Source: Anaeroplasma bactoclasticum (GTDB taxonomy: Bacteria > Bacillota_I > Bacilli_A > Acholeplasmatales > Anaeroplasmataceae). Taken from it: DNA of 37,669 nt. The notes under the pieces were generated by a model, which did no database searches, had not been told where the DNA came from, and was given only the letters and a program-made list of their open reading frames with translations. The position numbers and the translations under genes are program-made. Of this stretch, positions 32,639-37,669 are shown piece after piece. Numbering within the stretch: the stretch's first letter is position 1; each line of letters begins with the position of its first letter. The stretch spans positions 1-37,669 of the forward strand of contig JAMPGQ010000014.1 of NCBI GenBank assembly GCA_023663825.1, read 5' to 3'.

Positions 32639-33040
32639 ATGGATTGTGTGTTTTGTAAAATAATTAACGGCGAGCTACCAAGCTACAAGATTTATGAGGA
32701 TGAACATACTTATGCGTTTTTAGATATTGCAAAAGATGTTGATGGACATACTATAGTTATTCCTAAGAAGCATATAACGAATGTTATGGATTGTGATACA
32801 GAAACTATTTCTAAGGTGGCAGATGCTATTCGTTTGATTTCTAAGCATTATGTAGAGGATTTGGGATATGATGGAGTAAATATTTTAAATGCCAGCGGTA
32901 AAGCAGCAGAGCAGTCTGTATTCCATTTACACTTTCATATCATTCCGCGAAAGGAAAATGATGGCTTGCATGCATGGCCAGTTTTTCTAGGTACAAAGCA
33001 TTCATTAGAGGATATGCATAAGTTTTTGAAATTAAATTGA
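32639..33040 (+). CDS. HIT-family nucleotide hydrolase (HinT-like)
   Basis: A 133-residue cytosolic histidine-triad protein that hydrolyses nucleoside phosphoramidates or related nucleotides. It begins CVFCKIINGELPSYKIYEDE, a typical Hit/HinT start with CxxC. It ends with the triad HLHFHIIPR (His96, His98, His100). AGGAGGTAAGG precedes ATG 32639. It is a single-gene unit with its own promoter and shares a bidirectional terminator with the convergent methyltransferase gene. Confidence 0.95.
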   Translation: MDCVFCKIINGELPSYKIYEDEHTYAFLDIAKDVDGHTIVIPKKHITNVMDCDTETISKVADAIRLISKHYVEDLGYDGVNILNASGKAAEQSVFHLHFHIIPRKENDGLHAWPVFLGTKHSLEDMHKFLKLN

Positions 33041-33060
33041 CAAAAATAATCTGATGATTT

Positions 33061-33107
33061 AAACAAAAAAGACCATTTATTGTAGCAATAATGATCTTTT
33101 TTTGTTT
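33061..33107. terminator. bidirectional terminator between HIT and methyltransferase genes
   Basis: A long imperfect hairpin spans 33061-33107. AAACAAAAAAGA pairs with TCTTTTTTTGTTT, and an inner CATTTATTG/CAATAATG helix has a TAG loop. A-rich and T-rich arms allow termination in both directions. The minus-strand gene's stop lies at its edge. Confidence 0.85.
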
Positions 33108-33891
33108 AGTCTTTTTTGAAATTTCTTTGCATTGCAGCCTCATATACAACGATAGAAGTAGCTACACCAACATTTAAACTATTGTTATTTCCTTGCATTG
33201 GGATATATACTTTTTGATGTGGATGATTATACCAATCCTCTTGTATTCCATAGCGTTCATTTCCGAATACAAAGGCAATTTTTTCTCTATAAGAATAGCT
33301 TTGATAATCTTTTCCTAATTTGGGTTCGCCCAAGTAAATCGTATACTGATTTTCTTGTAAGAAATTTTGTGCCTCCTGATAACTCATTGAGACAGTTGGA
33401 AGAATTAGATTAGTTCCTCTAGCAGAAGCTGTTAATTTTGGGTTGTGCGGTTTTGAAATAGGGTTAACTAAGATTACTCCTGTTGCGCCACAAGCATCTA
33501 GAGTCCTGTAGATTGTTCCTATATTTCCTGGGATTTCAAGTCTATCTAATACAACGATAAAATCTCCTAAATCTTTTGTAGTATATTTAGGAATACAAAT
33601 AGCGGCTAAAATGCCTGCATGATTTTCTTTTGTTTGCAATGACTCATAGACAGAAGAAGATATTTCATAGCACTCCTTAGCTTGTTCTTTTAAACTATCA
33701 ATTAATTTAATTGTATCTTCTTTGTAATCTATATCACTTGTAAGCAATAGGTAAGGAATTTCAAGATGATAGGTATTTGTTAATTTGAGTACCTCTAAAT
33801 CATCTGTTAAAACATAATCCTTATGCTTATTTGTTTTTAATAATTCCTTGAAGAAACGAATGATGTCATCATTTTTTCCTATCTTTTTCAT
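33106..33891 (-). CDS. SpoU/TrmH-family RNA 2'-O-methyltransferase
   Basis: A 261-residue protein with an N-terminal substrate-binding region and a C-terminal SPOUT knot. The three family motifs are present: LDRLEIPGNIGTIYRTLDA (motif 1), FVFGNERYGI (motif 2) and IPMQGNNNSLNVGVATSI (motif 3, SAM site). Such enzymes methylate ribose in tRNA or 23S rRNA; RlmB, TrmH and TsnR-like members cannot be told apart here. It is encoded against its neighbours. GGTGAT (33895-33900, minus strand) lies 3 bases before the start, with TATAAT only 6 bases further upstream. Confidence 0.9.
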   Translation of the reverse strand: MKKIGKNDDIIRFFKELLKTNKHKDYVLTDDLEVLKLTNTYHLEIPYLLLTSDIDYKEDTIKLIDSLKEQAKECYEISSSVYESLQTKENHAGILAAICIPKYTTKDLGDFIVVLDRLEIPGNIGTIYRTLDACGATGVILVNPISKPHNPKLTASARGTNLILPTVSMSYQEAQNFLQENQYTIYLGEPKLGKDYQSYSYREKIAFVFGNERYGIQEDWYNHPHQKVYIPMQGNNNSLNVGVATSIVVYEAAMQRNFKKD

Positions 33892-33906
33892 ACTATCACC
33901 AAAATT

Positions 33907-33912
33907 ATTATA
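33907..33912 (-). promoter_or_regulatory. -10 of the SpoU-family gene (short leader)
   Basis: Minus-strand TATAAT preceded by TGA (extended -10). It is 6 bases upstream of the GGTGAT Shine-Dalgarno, so the transcript would begin close to that element. Confidence 0.55.
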
Positions 33913-33933
33913 TCACAAATATTTAAACTATGG

Positions 33934-33939
33934 TATAAT
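33934..33939 (+). promoter_or_regulatory. -10 of the small WHPGW-repeat membrane protein gene
   Basis: TATAAT with TG one base upstream (TGGTATAAT), 23 bases before ATG 33963. It is divergent to the minus-strand promoter at 33907. Confidence 0.55.
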
Positions 33940-33962
33940 AGGTTGCAAAGGAGAGATGAATT

Positions 33963-34316
33963 ATGGGCATTCGTGCTAAAATTATTGCTGCAACACCAAT
34001 GATTACGGTTATTATCTATTTACTATTAGGCTATTGTCTTGATGCATGGCATCCAGGCTGGATTGTATTTTTTGCCATCCCTATTGTACCTATGATTTTA
34101 GGAAAGGTGACTATTGCTGGATTATATCCTTTATTAGTTGTGATTGCTTATTTACTTATGGGACTTATTGGAAAGTTATGGCATCCAGGTTGGATTATAT
34201 TTTTAACTATTCCAGTTGTAGAAATCTTCTTGCCTAAAAATAAAGTGGTATTTAAGAGTAAAAATAAAAAGAAAAAACATAAAATTTTTGTTTATGATGA
34301 AGATGATGAAAGATAA
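33963..34316 (+). CDS. small membrane protein with two WHPGW repeats
   Basis: A 117-residue protein with four hydrophobic segments arranged as a tandem duplication. The first copy has ITVIIYLLLGYCLDAWHPGW followed by IVFFAIPIV (about residues 15-42). The second has LVVIAYLLMGLIGKLWHPGW followed by IIFLTIPVV (about 57-84). A very basic then acidic tail ends the protein (KNKKKKHK then DEDDER). AAAGGAGAG (33947-33955) precedes ATG 33963. Similar WHPGW helix pairs occur at the C-termini of some Bacillota HTH proteins. The function is unknown. Confidence 0.75.
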   Translation: MGIRAKIIAATPMITVIIYLLLGYCLDAWHPGWIVFFAIPIVPMILGKVTIAGLYPLLVVIAYLLMGLIGKLWHPGWIIFLTIPVVEIFLPKNKVVFKSKNKKKKHKIFVYDEDDER

Positions 34317-34356
34317 TCTCTTATTGGATTTTGAAAAGAAAAAATTAAAGGTAATG

Positions 34357-34388
34357 CGATCTTATAAATAAGATCGTTTTCTTTTTAT
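34357..34388 (+). terminator. terminator after the WHPGW-repeat gene
   Basis: CGATCTTAT (34357-34365) pairs with ATAAGATCG (34368-34376), followed by a T-rich tract. Confidence 0.85.
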
Positions 34389-34430
34389 AACGATTATTTT
34401 TCACTTATTATTAACTGAATTATATTTTTC

Positions 34431-34460
34431 TTGACAATAATACAGTTAATACAGTATAAT
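34431..34460 (+). promoter_or_regulatory. promoter and putative GntR operator of ABC module 2
   Basis: TTGACA (34431-34436), 18 bases, TATAAT (34455-34460). TACAGT direct repeats at 34441-34446 and 34450-34455 have the same 9-base pitch, and the same position against the -10, as at 26004-26018. The start codon follows 22 bases after the -10. Confidence 0.8.
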
Positions 34461-34482
34461 AATGATGAAAGGAGGAAATGTG

Positions 34483-34836
34483 ATGCAAATAAAGATTACA
34501 AGTAAACAATCTATTTATATTGAAGTTGCAGAAAAGATTGAGTCCTTTATTAAGCTTGGCGTTTTTAAGGAAAATGAAAAATTGCCTTCCTGCCGTAAGC
34601 TTGGATTAGAATTGGGAGTTAATCCTAATACAATTGAACGAGCTTATTCTTTATTAGAAGAGAAAAAAGTAGTTTATACAATTCCTAAGAAAGGTATTTT
34701 TGTTTGTCCTGCAAATCAAGAACACATCTTTTTAGAAGAGGTTATAAATACGTTAAATCATATTAAAGAGATGGGTGTAATAAAGGAAAAATTAGAAAGC
34801 TTAATTTCAAAGATATATGAGGAGGAAAAACAATGA
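34483..34836 (+). CDS. GntR-family (YtrA-type) transcriptional regulator, module 2
   Basis: A 117-residue winged-helix protein that is a close paralogue of the regulator at 26039. The shared N-terminal segments are KQSIYIEVAEKIESFIKLG, KENEKLPSCRKLGLELGV and the recognition helix NPNTIERAYSLLEE. Such near-identity in the DNA-reading part fits the identical operator repeats. ATG 34483 lies 7 bases after AAAGGAGG (34468-34475). The ATG at 34462 is before that site. It overlaps the ATPase gene by 4 bases. It probably represses its own operon, perhaps also module 1. Confidence 0.92.
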   Translation: MQIKITSKQSIYIEVAEKIESFIKLGVFKENEKLPSCRKLGLELGVNPNTIERAYSLLEEKKVVYTIPKKGIFVCPANQEHIFLEEVINTLNHIKEMGVIKEKLESLISKIYEEEKQ

Positions 34837-35714
34837 TAGAGATAAAAAATTTAACGCACTGTTTTGGTAGTTATGTTGTTTTAGATGAGATTGATTTGAC
34901 TTTTGAAGAAGGAAAAATATATGGGCTAATTGGAATTAATGGTGCTGGTAAATCAACATTGATGCGATTGATGTCTAGCGTTTATCGACCAACTTCTGGG
35001 TCTATATGGATAGATGGCGAGCCAATTGATACAAATTCAAATCTAAAAGAACTTGTTTTCTTTTTGCCAGATGACCCATTTTATAGTTTTAATGCCACAC
35101 CTGAATCATTAAGTAAGATGTATAACATTTTTTATCCTAAGTTTGATATGGAATTGTTTAAAACATACTTAAAGAAATTCGATATAGATTTAAAAGGGAA
35201 AATGACTCATTTCTCAAAGGGTATGAGAAGAAGAGTATTCTTAACACTTGCTATTGCTTGTCAAGTGAAGTATTTGTTTTTGGATGAGGCATTTGATGGA
35301 TTAGACCCTCTAGCAAGAATTGAATTTAATCATTTTTTATTAGAAGCTTTTGAATCTCATACAATGACAGTGATTATTTCATCTCATTCACTCAAGGATT
35401 TAGAAGATATCATTGATGGATATGTTATATTAGATCATCAAAAAGTGTTAGCTTCAGGCAAAATGATGGAAAACTTTGAACAATATGTGAAATATCAAAT
35501 GGCATATACTTCTCCAATCACAGAGGAACTTTTCAAACCTCTTCATCCTACGGAATTGAAGATTGTTGGTAAAATTGTTCAGATTGTTGTGAGACGAGAA
35601 GATGAGATAGTTACAAAATTACAAGCTACAAATCCAGTCATGATGGAAGAGTTAGAAATGGATTTTAATGATTATTTTACAAATATTGTTTCTGAAGGAG
35701 GGAAAAGGCAATGA
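34833..35714 (+). CDS. ABC transporter ATP-binding protein, module 2
   Basis: A 293-residue nucleotide-binding subunit paralogous to the one at 26397. It has Walker A GINGAGKST, degenerate signature HFSKGMRRR, Walker B LFLDEAFDGLDP and H-loop SSHSLKDLEDI. The C-terminal extension is conserved in spacing, ending MDFNDYFTNIV here and ISFEDYFTTII in module 1. Both ends overlap the neighbouring genes by 4 bases (ATGA), so regulator, ATPase and permease should be made in fixed ratio. It acts at the cytoplasmic face of the membrane. The substrate is unknown. Confidence 0.93.
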   Translation: MIEIKNLTHCFGSYVVLDEIDLTFEEGKIYGLIGINGAGKSTLMRLMSSVYRPTSGSIWIDGEPIDTNSNLKELVFFLPDDPFYSFNATPESLSKMYNIFYPKFDMELFKTYLKKFDIDLKGKMTHFSKGMRRRVFLTLAIACQVKYLFLDEAFDGLDPLARIEFNHFLLEAFESHTMTVIISSHSLKDLEDIIDGYVILDHQKVLASGKMMENFEQYVKYQMAYTSPITEELFKPLHPTELKIVGKIVQIVVRREDEIVTKLQATNPVMMEELEMDFNDYFTNIVSEGGKRQ

Positions 35715-36724
35715 AAAAGGTTTTTATATTTGAAATGAAAAAACTCTTAATTCCTCTTGTAATTTATTTCGGAATTATGTCTATAATTGGATTTACAGTT
35801 ATATTAACAAGTTATAGTACTGTTTGGAGATCTTTTACATTATTATATGGATTATTTGGTCTATTTTTAATCATTGGGGTAATTTATTTGGTATTTTCTT
35901 ATAATAAGAAAAGAATAAGTGCAGATATGACATATTCCTTACCTGTAACAAAGAGAGAATTATTTATAGGGAAATATTTAGCTTCTATTGTATCTATTTT
36001 AGGTATGATGATTATTTATTTGCTTCTTTGTTTGATTATCTTTTTGTTAGCAAGAACAAGTAACCTATTTAATAAATATACCTATGATTATTTAGAAATT
36101 GGGAAACAGTTAGGCAATTTTGTATTAGGAAGTTTAATTCACATAGGAATGTCTATTCCGCTATTTAATTTTCTATTATTGTTTTATTATAAAGCAAATA
36201 CTGTACTTGATGGAATTGCTTTCACAGCAATAGGATTAGCTTTACTCCAAATGGGTTCTTTTATCATTTTACAATTGGTAGGTAGATCCGTTCCAGTATT
36301 TCTATTAAATGTATATGTAAGAGGTCCACTTTATTTTTTAGATGAGTACTTTGCTTTTAATAGTGATAGGATAGCATTTTATAGTTTATTTTCAATATAC
36401 ATTATTTCGGGAACCCTTTTGTTCATCTATCTGCTTTGGTTTTCAAAGCGAGATTGTTCAATTAGAACACAAGGAATATGTGATGGAATTTTTGGATATA
36501 AAGTATTTTTGCCCCTTTTAGGTGTTTTTATTCCCCTTTTAACTATTTCAAGTATGGGGTGGAATAAATTTGAATGGTTGTGGTTTATTCTTACTGTAGT
36601 TGGATTATTTATAGGCTATTGTATTTATCATAGAAGTGTAAAATTTAGTAAGTTAAGCTATATTCTTTTTGGAGCAACTATAGGTTTTGATTTTATCTTT
36701 TTGATATTATCTTTTGTAAAATAG
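35711..36724 (+). CDS. ABC transporter permease, module 2
   Basis: A 337-residue protein with about eight membrane helices, paralogous to the permease at 27284. It shares FSYNKKRISADMTYSLPVTK after helix 2 and a similar spacing of helices throughout. The central extracytoplasmic region (about 185-215, VRGPLYFLDEYFAF) is less conserved than the helices. The gene is coupled to the ATPase and ends 12 bases before a terminator shared with rpsD. Only one permease is encoded in each module, so a homodimer is the simplest arrangement. Confidence 0.88.
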   Translation: MKKVFIFEMKKLLIPLVIYFGIMSIIGFTVILTSYSTVWRSFTLLYGLFGLFLIIGVIYLVFSYNKKRISADMTYSLPVTKRELFIGKYLASIVSILGMMIIYLLLCLIIFLLARTSNLFNKYTYDYLEIGKQLGNFVLGSLIHIGMSIPLFNFLLLFYYKANTVLDGIAFTAIGLALLQMGSFIILQLVGRSVPVFLLNVYVRGPLYFLDEYFAFNSDRIAFYSLFSIYIISGTLLFIYLLWFSKRDCSIRTQGICDGIFGYKVFLPLLGVFIPLLTISSMGWNKFEWLWFILTVVGLFIGYCIYHRSVKFSKLSYILFGATIGFDFIFLILSFVK

Positions 36725-36736
36725 AAGAAGAGTAAG

Positions 36737-36773
36737 AAAAAAAGGAGCCTCCCTTGCGAAGGTTCCTTTTTCT
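36737..36773. terminator. bidirectional terminator between permease 2 and rpsD
   Basis: AAAAAGGA-G-CCT on the left pairs with AGG-T-TCCTTTTT on the right around a short loop. An A tract lies before and a T tract after. It suits both the plus-strand ABC operon and the minus-strand rpsD. Confidence 0.8.
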
Positions 36774-36779
36774 TTTGTC

Positions 36780-37376
36780 TTATCTGTTGTAGAATTCGAC
36801 AATAAGTTGTTCATTGATTTCTGGTAGGAATTCATCTCTTTCAGGAATTCTTACAAGAGTACCAACGTTATTCTCATCGAATGAAAGATATTCAGCACGT
36901 GCTAGTTTAGCTTCTAAAGCTGCTTTAACAATAACTAAATCTTTTGATGCTTCCTTCATTGCGATAGTTTGACCAACCTTTACACGATAAGAAGGAATAT
37001 CTACCTTCTTACCATCAACAACTACATGGCCATGATTTACTAACTGACGAGCTTGTGCTCTTGTGCTAGCGAAGCCTAAACGATAAACTAGGTTATCTAG
37101 ACGAACTTCTAATAATTTTAAGAAGTTAACACCTGTTTTTCCAGCCATCTTAGAAGCCTCATTAAATGTTTTTCTAAATTGTTTTTCAGAAACACCGTAA
37201 GTAAATCTTACCTTTTGCTTCTCAGCCATCTGTGTTGCATATTCGCTAGGCTTCTTACGCTTAGCGCCATGCTGTCCTGGAGCATATTTTCTTCTAGCTA
37301 ATTCTTTACCTGTTTCACTAACAGAATAGATTAAACGACGAGATACCTTCCAGGTTGAGCCTGTAAATTTTGACAT
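36780..37376 (-). CDS. rpsD: 30S ribosomal protein S4
   Basis: S4 nucleates assembly of the 30S body and, in B. subtilis, represses its own synthesis. The 198-residue protein begins [20 protein letters not shown] and contains [20 protein letters not shown]. The S4 RNA-binding domain ([20 protein letters not shown] ... [20 protein letters not shown]) follows, and the protein ends QLIVEFYNR. The N-terminus lacks the four zinc Cys of C+ S4 proteins. GGAGGG precedes the start. As in B. subtilis it is encoded alone rather than in the alpha operon. Confidence 0.98.
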   Translation of the reverse strand: MSKFTGSTWKVSRRLIYSVSETGKELARRKYAPGQHGAKRKKPSEYATQMAEKQKVRFTYGVSEKQFRKTFNEASKMAGKTGVNFLKLLEVRLDNLVYRLGFASTRAQARQLVNHGHVVVDGKKVDIPSYRVKVGQTIAMKEASKDLVIVKAALEAKLARAEYLSFDENNVGTLVRIPERDEFLPEINEQLIVEFYNR

Positions 37377-37383
37377 ATCTTTG

Positions 37384-37545
37384 CCCTCCTAAATATATTT
37401 GATTTGGGAGTAAAATTATTTTGTCTTCTGTTATAGGATATCTTAAATTATACGTTCACCATGAAGCAGCGAAGATTACTAGTAATGCCCTATAGGCTTT
37501 AAGATATGAACTACAGCAGGAATGACAGCTGCTTTTTACCCACGC
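37384..37545 (-). promoter_or_regulatory. structured rpsD leader, candidate S4 autoregulatory element
   Basis: The leader between the promoter and rpsD is about 165 bases. A perfect 10-bp long-range helix joins 37498-37507 with 37438-37447. Inside it, GCCTATAGGGC (37487-37497 read on the minus strand) forms a small hairpin. Its TATAGG can instead pair with CCTATA at 37432-37437 just outside the helix, a pseudoknot-like option. A further hairpin (AGCAG with CTGCT) precedes it near the 5' end. Autogenous control of rpsD through a leader pseudoknot is known in B. subtilis. Equivalence here is inferred. Confidence 0.55.
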
Positions 37546-37551
37546 TTTGGT

Positions 37552-37581
37552 ATTATATCATAGAAATAAACTGGAAGTCAA
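37552..37581 (-). promoter_or_regulatory. promoter of rpsD
   Basis: On the minus strand, TTGACT (37576-37581), 18 bases, TATAAT (37552-37557) with TG one base upstream. The remaining 88 bases to the window edge show no gene. Confidence 0.85.
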
Positions 37582-37669
37582 ATGTTTTTTAGTTGCTTGG
37601 TAAATTATATTAGTTGAGTTAATTGAAAAAGTAAATTCCGCTGTTAATAGTTGAACATAAATACTTGCA

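Noticed and set aside
1-37669. CRISPR arrays, tRNA or rRNA genes, IS elements, phage attachment sites
   Set aside because: No regularly spaced repeats, no cloverleaf or GGTTCGAATCC-type T-loop, no transposase or integrase and no terminal inverted repeats were seen.

Overview
The window is AT-rich DNA of a low-GC Gram-positive bacterium (Bacillota). TGA is used as stop and TGG for Trp, so the standard bacterial code applies and this is not a recoded mollicute. Three things argue for an endospore-forming lineage of Bacilli or Erysipelotrichia type. The gene order PASTA protein - rsgA - rpe - spoVM - rpmB (reversed) - fakA/yloV - recG - plsX - rnc is the B. subtilis prkC-rnc neighbourhood. A 23-codon SpoVM-like ORF sits exactly where spoVM is expected. 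A Cse60-like ORF lies after nth. The species cannot be named from the window.

Layout. 1-2.7 kb: end of an unknown gene, a membrane PASTA protein with no kinase domain of its own, the ribosome-assembly GTPase RsgA, ribulose-phosphate epimerase, and spoVM with an apparent ATT start, closed by a terminator. 2.7-8.4 kb: an accessory block inserted in the conserved order. It holds a CadC/CzrA-type metal sensor with two palindromic operators, a free-standing HMA metallochaperone and a Zn/Cd-type P-ATPase. An ECF sigma factor follows, overlapping a membrane-anchored beta-propeller (putative anti-sigma) gene, then a lipoprotein. 8.4-16.5 kb: rpmB, fakA, recG, plsX, rnc, dapB, dnaD, nth and cse60. 16.6-23.6 kb: an XRE/TPR-like regulator overlapping an Ig-like surface protein, dnaE, and two unknown genes. 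23.6-26 kb: a glycolytic operon, pgk - HPr-like - tpiA.

26-37 kb: two paralogous GntR/YtrA-type regulator - ABC ATPase - permease modules (26.0-28.3 and 34.4-36.7 kb). Both promoters carry the same TACAGT direct repeat at 9-bp pitch running into the -10 box, so shared or cross-regulation is likely. Between them is a secretion-oriented cluster: a 13-codon leader ORF, a secreted papain-fold protease, a lipoprotein, and a membrane/YiiX-like gene interrupted by a frameshift at an A8 tract. A HIT protein, a SpoU-family RNA methyltransferase and a small repeat membrane protein follow. The window ends with reversed rpsD and its structured leader.

Recurring themes are split architectures (PASTA without kinase, HMA without ATPase), very small genes, and promoters whose -10 box lies almost on top of a GGTGAT-type Shine-Dalgarno. 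The strongest items for follow-up are the ATT-start spoVM, the A8 frameshift separating the His and Cys of the YiiX-like domain, the duplicated GntR-ABC modules with matching operators, the ECF/beta-propeller pair and the HPr-like protein with an altered active-site loop.
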